Positions 10,676 through 21,304 of a DNA stretch of 64,000 bases are shown in pieces; the first letter of the stretch is position 1; each line of letters opens with the position of its first letter. Position numbers and translations under genes: made by a program. The stretch covers positions 992,001-1,056,000 of the forward strand of contig JAPEIS010000016.1 of the NCBI GenBank assembly GCA_029531795.1, written 5' to 3'. The stretch is from Sclerotinia nivalis. Lineage: Eukaryota; Ascomycota; Leotiomycetes; Helotiales; Sclerotiniaceae. The notes under the pieces are model-generated. The model was not told where the DNA came from, made no database searches, and saw only the letters and a list, made by a program, of their open reading frames with translations.

Positions 10676-11539
10676 GATTGATTGATTGATTTAATTAACG
10701 TCCACACTGAGTCAAAGACTATCTAGGACGGTTAAGAGCTCAATCGAGCTCTTAACAGATGGCTATGGGTAGTGCTATCTAAATAGTATACAGGTTTGTA
10801 TATATTTTTGATGGGGGAAGTGAAAACTAATATTGGGGAGCAAAGCCCGATCTCTATACGGTATCGTATATAAAGATAAAAATACCAATCAAAGTATTAC
10901 ACTTATGATTTTCCAAATCCGATTCCTTTATCAATCAAATTCAAACAACCTTCCTTCACATCAATTTTTTGTCTTGTTCGTAACTTCCCAGCAGTTATGC
11001 CTTGTCTAATATCGATTTTATAGAACTCTTCAAACTATAGGGATATTGATTCTACAAGGTGCCCCAATCCTGTATGTAGTATATCCTTTATTGAATTCTA
11101 TGGTAGATATGTTATTAGCTTGGGTTGTTCCACGTAGTTCCTTCAAGTATATGAATTGTTGTTGTTTTGATTCGAATCGAAGGAGGTAAGGCCTGAATTT
11201 TAAAACCGAATTTGATAAATCGCATTTGATGTTTTAAAAGGATCTTGGAGATGATTTTGTGGTATATTGTTGTAGATAATAATGTTGTTCTTTGTTTCGT
11301 AATAAAAGTAATATTGTAGAAAACACAATCCGATAATGAGACTATCAAAAAACCGAGATCTGGCCTTTGCCATCAACCAACTCGGAGGCAAAAAATGTTG
11401 CGATCGGGTGCCTCTTCCTCTTCCAATCACTACGACTCCATCAAATGACTCAAACTTAGCTCTGCAGACTCTAATAATTAAATAAAAGAGCTGGAGGTTC
11501 GTAGAGGACACTGCGTACAGGTGTTGAGTCTTGTCCTCC
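10676..11539 (-). mobile_element. Short non-autonomous LINE derivative: ribozyme head, LINE-A tail
   Basis: Read on the minus strand, the unit begins at the ribozyme candidate (11539) and ends at a LINE-A type 3' end with a (AATC)n tail (10676-10695). The 3' end shares the block around ACGTCCACACTGAGTC and the AGTGAAAACTAAT segment with the other LINE-A ends. There is no reverse transcriptase between. At about 860 bp it looks like an internally deleted, trans-mobilised element. The internal frame 11200-11511 is not recognised. Confidence 0.6.
11466..11539 (-). ncRNA. HDV-like self-cleaving ribozyme candidate 2
   Basis: P1 pairs 11539-11533 with 11509-11503 (GGAGGAC with GTCCTCT in transcript sense, first pair G-U). 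P2 pairs AGACTC (11531-11526) with GAGTCT (11471-11466). The loop is TGTACGC and the junction ACGAAC. P3 is weakened by one C-A mismatch and P4 is unclear, so this copy may be decaying. P1 and P2 sequences differ from candidate 1 on both strands, which is compensatory change. Confidence 0.55.
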
Positions 11540-12853
11540 TGGTGCTGCTACTAACTAATCACCTAGTATGTTAGTCACCTAGTATGTACCATTATCTAGC
11601 AGTAGTTCGATATCTAGTATGGTGCTTTACTACATTCACTAAAAGATGCTAACTTTCAATTGTTCGGATTATCAAATCATTTGTTCAGTGGTTCTTGTTT
11701 GGATGATGGCATATCATGATCATGGAATTCTCATTGTAGTTTACAGTGAGTTTCCAAGTTATGAAGTCTCAAGATCGCTTTATATCAAAGCCTGGGTGAA
11801 CAGAAGCAATAGTTTTCTTGTAGGATCTCCAGAAGAACCAGGTCACTCTTAAAAACAGAGGCGCGCTTCAACGTGATGTTCGTCTCGTTTCCAGAGTATT
11901 TCGATCTATCCTGGCCCATTATTCAGTGTATGCATAATTCGGATGGTGTATATTCATCTCCAAACAGCCCCGGATCATTTGTTGAGGTCCCAATTTCTTT
12001 CCCCCGCGTCTTGTCGTACCTTCTTCTCTCCTCGTACCAAGGTTCTTGACAGCTCAAAAGGCTCGCCTTCAGATAAGCCAGGTGCAAGCGTGTTTGAAGA
12101 TGCTATTCTTGAGGCCCTATAAAATGCTTCAACTACAGAAATTTACATCGCTGTATCTTGTTTAAAAATATGGGGGGGGGGGGGGCTCTTCGCTGCCCAT
12201 CTTATTGTTGCGGAGAAGCCGTCGCGCTTCTCTATTGGTGAGCAGAAGTGGCGAGACGAATTTGCTAATTTCTGCTGCGGATTTTGCGGCGGTAGGTCGG
12301 ATCTCCAAGTTCATATGGCGGAGAGCACTTCCTATCAAATCAGCAATGTAACAACTTCTATCAACCTCGTACAAGTCTTCCTTCATTTGTTTAGCATCCG
12401 CAATCGTGACCTCTTTCTGTTTTGATTTGGTTGGTCATCCTATTTATGTCACTAGTCGATGTGATCACCATTACTGCACTAGCTGAGCGCCGATCCCGCA
12501 GAACCTTGATATCCTTTTGAAGTGGGAGGTTGCCTTTACATGGGAAGACCAAAAGAGTTTAATTTCCCCCGCAGACTTCTTGTCCTGGAACCACCACTAT
12601 ATATTGCATGTTCTGTTGTGATCGGGAGCCAAAGACGTCCTCCGCTAATTGAAAGTTCTAGCGTTGAAAGCTACAGCATCGTAAGTCTCTAGTATGGTCC
12701 CTATCACCACCCTTGAATTGGCAAATCATGGTTTCAAGTCATTCCAAACATCACGGGGTGACTCGATTTTCTATTGAACAAATCCGCTGAGCTGCCTTAC
12801 TTGCTAACGCATACGCATATCATATTCTTGGAATATTATCATACCCAGTTGTT
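11540..12853. other. Flank of the biosynthetic cluster, no firm gene
   Basis: No recognised product. A minus-strand frame at 12162-12386 (74 codons, ending in a Pro run made by a G homopolymer at about 12173-12185) has fairly even composition and might be an exon remnant, but it has no partner exons I can support. The 5' end adjoins retroelement sequence, the 3' end the methyltransferase terminator. Confidence 0.35.
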
Positions 12854-14589
12854 CTATAACGCAAACAGATCTTCTATAGATTTACCTCCATAATCAGTTT
12901 CACGTTGAACAAATGATGATTCCACTGCCTCTTCTTTTGCGTGTTCTTGAGACATGTCGTCGCTGTATGTAATCCTCTGACTATCTGCTTCGCCACCCCA
13001 AACAAATTCGATGACGGACAAAAAGGACTCTGGGCTACGTTTGATACTGTTGAAGCAGTATCTGGGATCCGCTTTCGTGAATAGCTCTTGCCAGCCCTTG
13101 AGGTCACGTTCTTGAGAATTGAACAACATCAACATGAATATGTCCATCAGTCTGTGGTTCATTCATTAGTATTACTGTATGCTTCCTGGAGAGGCTGGAA
13201 TGGATTATACCGAATGTTCGACTCTGATTTTTTACATTCCATGTCTCTCCAATCGGGCATGACGATCTCATTCACGAGTATCTTGGACCCATGTTTTAAA
13301 GCTGGCACCAAATTCCGCAGAATTCGCAAGCAATCGTTGTCGGACCAATTATGAAGTATGAGTCTCAACAAGTACACATCGGCACATTTCACAAGCTGTG
13401 GTTTGAAGAAGTCGTGTTCCATGAACTCAACGAATGTTTCGACCCCGGATTTGAGGTTTGCTAGCACGGCCGTTTGATCCACCAAAGATATCACTTCCTT
13501 CCTGTCTTGGACAACGAATTTCAATTTCCGGTCAGGAAGCGCTGAAGCGAGTCCAAGGGACACGTTTCCTGTAGAACCTCCGATATCAACTATGATGGAG
13601 GAGTGTGGGAGTGTGAGCCACGGGTATATCGTGAACAGGTGTTTAGGAGACAGGCCAAATCTTGCTTCTTCTGCGACGAGGGCAGATCCGAATCTTTTCG
13701 CCAATTCAATATTGTGGCCTATTGCTTCATAAAAAGGCACTGGTGTACCGGCAGCTAAGCTAAACGCCTATGAACAAGTGAACAGGTGCGTTAGTATAAT
13801 TGCACTTAAAAGTGTACAGGAATAGGCTTGTACTGTATGTCTAGGATCTGATGAATCCGGCCATTTTTTCATTGCGGGCACAATCTGTAGAACCGTCAGT
13901 CTGGAGATATACAGTGGGTGAAGTGCTCACATTTGCGGCCATGCCCCAAACGCCGTCAAGTTCGAGTTTCACCCAGTCTCTTATATTCGAGTCCTCCGCC
14001 ATAAGTCTCGACGATGCAGTATGACTGACAACTCCATTTTCATGCTCCTTAAAGACTCCTCCCGTCATGGAATGTCGAAGTAGACGCTTAACGATTTCCT
14101 TGCTGACAGGAGGCTGGCACTGCGAAGCTATCTCCGCAAAAGTGGCAGAACCTGAGACTGGAACGAGTGATGGGACATCAAAAGATGAGACGAAATGCAG
14201 CGATACTAGCTCGTGGGCCTATACAGGTCCATTAATCAGTAGTTTGCGTCATTTGACAATGCTGAGCATGAACCATGGCCGTTCAATTACTAGCACTACT
14301 AGCAAGTAGATACCTCCGTTAGGAAGTTTATTTGGCATTGAAATGGACGTACACGACGGCTATACAATGCCTCTCTGGGGCCCAAGCATATTAGGCGTAG
14401 TTCTAATGTCGCATCAACAATTGCTGCGCGAGCTTCGTGGATGTCACGGGGTAGATTCAAAGAATCTAAGCAATTTTCATCCAAAGATGGCTGAGAGATT
14501 TTATTAATCTGAAGATACTTGTCGAGCTTCGCTGTGTTGCTCGCTATGATGTCCGAAAGAATGGCGATACGACTGGCCGATCCTTCCAT
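12854..14589 (-). CDS. SAM-dependent O-methyltransferase, cluster gene
   Basis: Class II (COMT-like) O-methyltransferase, the type that methylates hydroxyls of fungal secondary metabolites. Five exons in minus order: 14589-14353, 14218-13931, 13884-13834, 13767-13211, 13151-12854, giving 476 residues with every junction in frame; introns are 134, 46, 66 and 59 bp. The ATG at 14589 was chosen because it gives a normal N-terminal dimerisation/winged-helix region; a longer frame upstream lacks family features. The SAM-binding glycine motif VDIGGSTGN lies near residues 252-260 and the catalytic-base region LILHNWSDND near 337 (His about 331). The C-terminus has the ADPRYCF block usual for the family. 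It is divergent from the P450 at 15994 across a 1.4-kb intergenic region. The substrate is unknown; it could be a Tyr hydroxyl or carboxylate of the RiPP product. Confidence 0.9.
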
Positions 14590-15192
14590 TTCGAGAAACC
14601 AGGCAAAGAAAGATGATGAAGATACCTGTATATTGGTAACTAAACGCGCAAAAGGGATTGAAATCTGATCAGAAGCTATCTTCTCATTCCATATACGCCG
14701 CCCCCAACCGAAGACTTGTATGCTGCACGTCCTACTTTGCCCCATGCAGGCGGGGTGAGATCCTGGTACCAAGTAAATGCCCATGTAAGGCACTATATCT
14801 TGAGAGAAAAGCCACGTAACTAGATAGCGTCTGCAGATATACGGTCGGTGTCGTTTGACTATTCAGCTATAAAATTACTTAGATACTTGTCTAAACCACA
14901 AGAGGGAATACACGGCAAACACTTTTCAATTATCCAATTCTCCACCTATCATTCCTAGATGGATGTAAGATTTTAGACTTCGCAGGTTATTCATTTTATC
15001 CCCAATCTCCGAGATGACTGTACACAGTACATGAGAGAGGCTTACTTGATAAAGAAAGTGGTACTAAAGTGGCACTGAAAATATGCATGTCAGCAGAGCG
15101 TTGGACCTTGGAACCCCTCAGTTCAGTCCTGTATTAAAAGCTTGAGCTTTGTTCCAAGATGAAGTGGAGACGATTTGAGTGGTAAATTGGTA

Positions 15193-15214
15193 ATGAATGA
15201 ATGCATTCATTCAT
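15193..15214. promoter_or_regulatory. Perfect 22-bp palindrome, candidate operator
   Basis: Two inverted ATGAATGAATG half-sites meet without a spacer. It sits between the divergent methyltransferase and P450 starts, about 600 and 780 bp from them. A palindrome of this length would suit a dimeric regulator but could also be cruciform-prone simple sequence. Confidence 0.35.
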
Positions 15215-15519
15215 CTGCAGTATTGCGGATTGCGGATTGCGGAGACAATGCGTAAGGAAAGTCAGTCTCGACTCTCAACTCTCAAGGATTGTTTTTTATG
15301 CTAAGTTGTAATTGTTTGGTGGCAGAATAAAAGCGGTGTAATATTAAATGTAGGTAAGTACTCTCGAGTAGGTTAGGTAGGTACACGAATTACTAGAGTA
15401 CGTACCTACAGACTGTAGGTAGGTAGTTGAGGAACTGTTGGAATATCATTGAAGTACCCAGGAAAAGAATTACCTGGATGCTATTTTACGTCGGTATTAT
15501 AGTAAGTATATGGTTAGAT

Positions 15520-15653
15520 GGTAATGGTAAAGATAATGAATGGTAATGGTAATGGTAATGAATGGTAATGGTAATAATAATGGTAATAATAATGATAATG
15601 GTAATAATAATGGTAATAATAATGGTAATGATAATGACAATGGTAATAATAAT
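15520..15653 (+). repeat. GGTAAT / AATAATGGT microsatellite
   Basis: Imperfect hexa- and trinucleotide repeats built from GGTAAT and AAT. The frames open on either strand here encode only Ile/Thr or Tyr/His strings and are not genes. Confidence 0.85.
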
Positions 15654-15993
15654 CATACTACCACGAGAATCATAACGTCTCAATTAGGAAATCAACTTGG
15701 TCTCTGTCCTACCTATTGAAGCTGCCTTATTGAAGCTGACAATTGCTGTTATTGGTAAGGTTAAATCTTATCTGGATTAGGATTACTCCTCATTGTCACT
15801 TGTACAACCTGAATATTGGACTGTCATTTTTCAATCTTCACTGGCAACTTCAATCACCCACCTTACCTTGCCTTACCTTACCTTACCAGACTTCTTTTAT
15901 TTCAGATCCCGATTTCTGACTTCCGGTTCAGTTCAATTCAATTCTGCCTCGAAAAGAATCAATCGTTGTTTATACCTTAAACTGTCAATCAAG

Positions 15994-17714
15994 ATGGACA
16001 AGATACCAACCGGTGGTACAGCAACAGCATTATGCGCTTTATTATCTTTGGTTGCGATATACTTTCTGAGGGTGTATACCAGACTCCAACATATCCCAGG
16101 TCCCTTTCTCGCCGCCTTCTCAAATATTCCTCGTATGTATTGGGTGTGGACCAAGAGAGCCCACGAGAAGCATATCGCTCTACATAAAAAGTACGGAAGT
16201 CTGGTACGGATCGGCCCAGATGTTGTGTCTGTTGGCGATCCTGCAGAGATATCTCATATATATGGCTTTGATGACACTTTCTCCAAAGTAATCATTCGCA
16301 CCCACTATCACTATGGCAACATCACTTTCTAACCTGGTTCTAGTCCGATTTTTACAGCGTCATTCTGCCATATAATAATGGGAAGGCTATGCCAGGACTG
16401 ATATCGGCCAAGGATAACAATCTCCATCGTAGCCTCAAGCGACCCATTTCCAACATTTATTCCATGAGTAATTTGGTTTCATTTGAAAGATTCGTCGATT
16501 CGAGCATCGAAAGGCTTTGTAGTCAACTCGAAAAATCTTACGCAGAAGGTGCACATTCACAGCACTGTGACTTGTCCTTTTGGCTACAAGCTTTTGTCTT
16601 CGACACGCTGGGGGAACTAACCTTCTCTCAGCCATATGGCTTTGTTGAGCAGGGAAAGGATATTGAAGGTATAATGGGAGATATCTGGTCACACTTTGAG
16701 AGAGTCTCTCTTGTTGGACAAATGCCGTGGATAGATACGTTTCTTCGCATCAATCCTCTACTATCCAAGCTCCGCCCAAAACCAGTGTCCCCAATTGCCA
16801 AGTTTTCCATGGCACGAATTCAAGAGAGAAAGATGAGAGGAGAGCAAGGTGCGAGTGCGGTTAACGATCGTGATCTGCTATCACGATTTATCGCAGCTCA
16901 AGCGCAAAATCCAGGGACCCCTCCTTTTGCGCTTTTCTCATGGATTGCTGGTAACATCACGGCTGGCAGTGATACCACTGCAACAGTCCTTCGTTCCTTA
17001 TTCTATTATTTGCTCAAAAATCCTGCCACTCTGGAAATCTTAATGTCTGAGATTGCGATGGCTCGCAAAGCAGGTCTACTTTCTAATCCCCCGACGTGGA
17101 AGGAAACCCAAGACTTACGCTATCTGGATGCATGCGTCATGGAAGCACAAAGATTACATCCGCCGGTAGGTTTACATCTCGAACGAGTGGTTCCACAAGA
17201 AGGGGCTACATTGTGCGGGAAGTATATACAGGCCGGTACGGTAGTAGGTATCAACGCGTGGGTTGTTCATAGAGATACCGGAACGTTTGGCGAAGATGTA
17301 GATGTGTGGAGGCCTGAAAGATGGGTAGATTGTACCGAAGAGCAGCGCGCTAGAATGGATAAAGCTATATTTACGGTGAGTACCGTCTCCACTCTGGAAT
17401 ACAGACAAGTGATCTAATACTGAGACTGTTAGTTTGGTGCAGGTAGCAGGGTTTGTGTTGGGAAGAATTTCTCCTTACTTATCATTTACAAGCTTTTGCC
17501 AAGTCTTCTTCAGCGATTTGAGGTGTGTAAATCATATCTCTCATACTTTACAGGAGCAAGAAGGTTCCGATTTGAAGTACAAATACCGGGTAGTTTACTA
17601 ACTTGCGTGATACAGGTCTCCCTCGCCGATCCTCATGCAACCTGGACTGTTGAGAACAGATGGTTTGTGGTTCAGAGAAACCTTCTTGTGAATCTGAAAA
17701 GGTCAGATGTTTAA
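15994..17714 (+). CDS. Cytochrome P450, pisatin-demethylase-like, cluster gene
   Basis: Microsomal monooxygenase. Four exons: 15994-16287, 16344-17375, 17433-17522, 17616-17714, giving 504 residues, all phase 0; introns 56, 57, 93 bp. ATG 15994 begins a short N-terminal anchor helix (about residues 10-28) followed by the Pro hinge HIPGPFLA. Family marks are complete: I-helix AGSDTT (about 305-310), ExxR as EAQR (365-368), WRPERW, and the heme loop FGAGSRVCVG (443-452, ligand Cys 450). Length is normal. It lies between the methyltransferase and the precursor gene. Dikaritin clusters such as the ustiloxin one include a P450, so a role in side-chain oxidation or cross-linking of the peptide is plausible; the reaction is not predictable from sequence. 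Confidence 0.92.
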
Positions 17715-18009
17715 GCGGTTACTGAAAAGTACACTATCTATCAATACATGTCGTTCTCGCGAATTTGTGAGAAACGTGGTTAATCAAGCATAAACTATGT
17801 GTAGAGGATGTGCTGTGTTCTTGGACCGCATCAGCTTGGAACATGATAGATTTCCTTCACGTCATGAGACGAACGCAAGTATGAGCTAGTGGGTTCAAAA
17901 ATATGTATTCCTGTGAAAATTTTACGATAAACCTGCATTGCAACGGTTGTAATTCGAAAAGGCCCATTTGACAACACAAATTCAGCGTCATGAGAAGTTT
18001 GCGGCGTCA

Positions 18010-18440
18010 CTAATCTTCAGCATCAACAGCCCATGCATATGCGACAGCATCATCTCCATCGACCACTTCTCTCTTCTTCTTCTTCTCTTCGGCATCTACT
18101 GCCCATGCATATGCGACAGCATCATCTCCATCGACCACTTCTCTCTTCTTCTCTTCGGCATCTACAGCCCAAGCATATGCGACAGCATCATCTCCATCGA
18201 CGACATTTCTCTTCTTCTCTTCGGCATCGACAGCCCATGCATACGCAACAGTGTCATCGCCATCTACTGTACTTCGTCTAGCAATAGAAGTCATACCACC
18301 TGTGTTGGCGCGTCAGTGATCTGTATATGTAACACACAAGGGGAACAAATTCTTGATCACTACATACCTAGAGGGGCCGCTAGTGCATTGCTTATGGTGG
18401 CCAAGGCTAAAGACGCTACGAGGGCCGTGGAAGAAAGCAT
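18010..18440 (-). CDS. RiPP precursor peptide, dikaritin (UstA-like) type, four repeats
   Basis: Two exons in minus order: 18440-18368 and 18299-18010, with a 68-bp GT-AG intron, giving 120 residues. Exon 1 encodes a signal peptide (hydrophobic core ALVASLALATI, likely cleavage after SNALA). After an ARR site the mature part has four units of 22 residues of the form VVDGDDAVAYAWAVDAEEKK plus R. The shared core is AYAWAV, the spacer is acidic, and each of the first three units ends in KKR, a Kex2-type site. The third unit has an expanded Lys run (KKKKR); the last ends AED without a site. This architecture (signal, acidic repeat, Tyr-containing core, Kex2 sites) is that of UstA/PhomA-type precursors, and two UstY oxidases lie next door. 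The predicted core is not one I know. The product may be bioactive or toxic, as in relatives; that is inference. Confidence 0.88.
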
Positions 18441-19085
18441 GTTGAACCGAGTTAGACGGATGGGAGGTATCTTGTTGTGTATGGGATACTATATTGAGAA
18501 TAGATGTGTCGATCTTGATAGTCAAAATTATCGCGAGCTTAAGGACCACTGTAAAATGTGCCAAGAGCTGTTATAAGTATTATAAGTAGTTATTCGGGCA
18601 CTGAAAAGTATTGAAATTTGCAAAGTTCACTTATACTCGTACAATTTCAACATTTCCCCCGGAAAGAATGTTATGCGAGGAGGCACCAGAATTGCCAACA
18701 AAATGCTTAGTTGTTGTAATGTAACCCACACCAATCACGTCGGAACAACCAACCTCTTTGAGAATTCTGCACCTACCCCTGCACAATAGATTGATTATGT
18801 AGCATGGAGGCAATAAATGATGCTCAGATCTGCAACTTCTCCGTTTCCGATGAGCCCGGAGGGTACCGTAAGTGATCATTTACGAGGCTTTCAACGCAAT
18901 AGGTGGAGTGAAAGATCCCTACCATGATGACTATGCGCTTATCAGAAATGCAAACTCTAATCTAATCATCTTACACAATCATCGTACAGTGATTTGAATT
19001 TTCATCGATATCAAAGACTCATCCAAGGTCATACTCTATTCCCCGGTGAAGCAGATTTTTGGGAGCAAAACCCTTTGAACAAACG
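18441..19085. promoter_or_regulatory. Divergent intergenic region between precursor and UstY gene
   Basis: 645 bp separating the precursor (minus) from the first UstY gene (plus). It must hold both promoters. Short frames here are shadows; I see no conserved site. Confidence 0.5.
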
Positions 19086-20234
19086 ATGGGACAGGATCAG
19101 GAGGAGCCTCTGTTATCTTCATCTGAGGTTCAGGATGAATTGTCACAAGATAGGGAAGCACACCATGCCGCTAAAGAATCTGCTGCCGAAGTAGAAGAAT
19201 ATCGACCAGCTTCGGACAGGACAAAACGCTACCGAAATTCACATATCTTGTTGACGGTCGGACTAGTGATCTGTTACATTCCTGCGATTTTACTTTTCAT
19301 AGCTTCGGGCACGAGATTCCACCGGCATGCCGCAAATCCAGCACTGCTTCCAGGTAAGTGAGAACCCTCCATAAAATCATGATATGGCAAAACGATTCGT
19401 TCCGCGTGCTAACACATTCTTCTTATTTTGCGTGATCAGATCTGGCCAAAGAGGCCAAAATTTTCGAAATACAGAAGTTCCCCTCCGGTTTCAGATCGAG
19501 TCCTTACGCTGGTCCACCAAGTGAGGAAGTAGACGCGGCATGGCACGAGCTTTTCGAATGTACATTTTCCAACTCCTATCCCACTCGCTAATTATAGACA
19601 AACCTGTGACTAAAATACCATCTCATCAACAGACAACGACATTCGAGTGGAACTTGAGGATCTGCAAGCGATAGGAATGGAGTCGCTCCCATTACAACAG
19701 GGGGGCTATATCGCCCAACCCGGAGTCTTCCACGAGTTACATTGCCTTGTAAGCCAATTCGCTCTTTCTTTTGATTGCGATGTCCTACTTATCATTGTGC
19801 CTTGAACTAATCTATCGAATCTAGAAACGAATCCGACACTGGATATATAGAGATCATTATATTTACCCCAAAGGGCCAAGCGATGCCGAGTTGAAGGAGT
19901 GGGAAGCCCACATTCGTAAGTTTATTTAAGAATGCCATTTGTCCTTGAGCATTTTCAACTCCAACATCTGAGGAAATCCATGTAAAGCCAAGTGTTGCCG
20001 CTCATACTTACACATGATTTAGATCATTGCATTGAGCGCCTGCGTCTTTCCATGATGTGTAGAGGCGACACGTCTCTTGCAATCTACAAGTGGCTCAAGG
20101 AGGGGGATGAATTTGTACCTACTATCACCGATGTAGGCCCACACCAATGCATCAATTGGGAAAACTTCAGTGGCTGGATCAAAGATAGAAGTGTTAATTT
20201 ATCAGAGCCAGGGCTACTTGTATCCAGATATTAG
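19086..20234 (+). CDS. UstYa-family oxidase (DUF3328), copy 1
   Basis: UstYa-type proteins are membrane-anchored oxidases required for macrocyclisation or oxidation of ribosomal peptides. Five exons: 19086-19353, 19440-19559, 19633-19748, 19825-19915, 20023-20234, giving 268 residues; introns 86, 73, 76, 107 bp, all junctions in frame. ATG 19086 was chosen because it precedes a Glu/Ser-rich cytosolic tail, then one membrane helix (about 54-75). Both hallmark HxxHC motifs are present: HELHC (163-167) and HIHHC (197-201, completed across the last intron). The C-terminal CINW and W..WIK stretch is typical. It faces the precursor gene across a shared promoter region and converges on the second UstY gene. 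Pairs of UstY proteins are usual in dikaritin clusters, where both are needed. Confidence 0.92.
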
Positions 20235-20388
20235 ACACTCCGGTAAAGAATTCTGATTTCACATGTATTATTATGACCATGACTCGTTCTTGTACCTGAT
20301 CTCAAACAACACGGAGGAAACTGATCACAGGTTTGAGTAGTTGTCTCATCCATTGTAAGGATGAGGCACTCAGTGATATTACATGTAT

Positions 20389-21304
20389 TCAAGAGATATC
20401 TGTTTCGGAATGTGTCCTCCAATGCTCCGCATAAGCCACGACTGCGTCATAATTTCGGCAGGTTCTATCAAATCCCCATCCAGTGACACCACGATACTTC
20501 CAATTCACGGGCTCGAGGTTGGTATCAGCAGCGCACATCAGAGCGTGCCGCAGATAGTCGAAGCAGTGACGGATGTGCGCGGGGTCATCGTGGCCCGGAT
20601 GAGAGTTTTCGGAATGAGAGCTATTGCCAGCGTCGCCTTTCTCGTGTTTCTTTGTCGACGCAGCATAATAAGCAAGGCGGATACCGTTCTGATAGCTAAG
20701 TGTAAGCTTGGGTAAGACAAATTTTGTGTATGTGAGAGTGGTGGATGAATAGAGAATGGGAACTAGGAAGAGGAATGTCAGCCAGTGTCATCTTACCAGG
20801 CAGTGCAGTTCATGAAACACAGCGATACCAGAGACATTCGGTGCTAAAGATTGGTGGTGGATAAAACCACGACCTTCTGTGATACCGAGTCAGAGCCGAA
20901 TTAGAGACATTGAATTTGTAACATGTTAAACATACTTGGAAAAATGGAACGCCATGCCGACTCCGTTTCATGACTTGGTGGGTCTGAGAATGTTCTATTA
21001 TACACCCAAGTTTCGACGTGATCGCCGGCTGGCTCTACAGCTCACATGATTAGCATGGCCATGGTCGATTTTCTCGAGCGAGAGTGGGAGTACCTAACAA
21101 ATCTCTAGCATTCTGCACCTTCAATGATATCCGTCCGAGGAAAAAGCCGACTAGAACAGCTATAAAAACGGTTAAAGAGATCATGAGAATTTTCCGCTGT
21201 TTTTTGACTTCGGGGTTTCGGCTTTGTGCCCGTTCATCTTTGGCTCGTTCCTCTGACTCCAAGGCCGAATATTTAGGACTGCGCTGGAATATCGAAAGGT
21301 TCAT
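20389..21304 (-). CDS. UstYa-family oxidase (DUF3328), copy 2
   Basis: Second UstY protein. Four exons in minus order: 21304-21094, 21034-20936, 20876-20797, 20688-20389, giving 229 residues; introns 59, 59, 108 bp, all in frame. It starts at ATG 21304 with a short basic cytosolic segment and one membrane helix (about 39-60). The two HxxHC motifs are HELHC (125-129) and HIRHC (168-172). Family landmarks around them include ETWVYNRTFSDPPS, NGIRLAYY, and the terminal GVTGWGFDRTCRNYDAV block. It differs strongly from copy 1 apart from the motifs, like UstYa versus UstYb, so it is not a recent duplicate. Tail-to-tail with copy 1 with 154 bp between stops. Confidence 0.92.

Larger units (their letters stand above)
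14590..15993. promoter_or_regulatory. Divergent promoter region of methyltransferase and P450
   Basis: 1.4 kb between two divergently transcribed cluster genes. It holds a perfect 22-bp palindrome at 15193-15214, a GGTAAT-type microsatellite at 15520-15653 and short GTAGGTAGGTA runs near 15350-15430. No coding potential was seen. No regulator gene lies in the window, so any binding protein is unknown. Confidence 0.5.

Noticed and set aside
15486..15683. Ile/Thr-rich minus-strand frame
   Set aside because: Encoded by the GGTAAT microsatellite.
17968..18576. 202-codon plus-strand frame across the precursor gene
   Set aside because: It is the mirror of the repetitive minus-strand exon. The minus strand has the signal peptide, a good intron and KKR sites; the plus frame has none of these.
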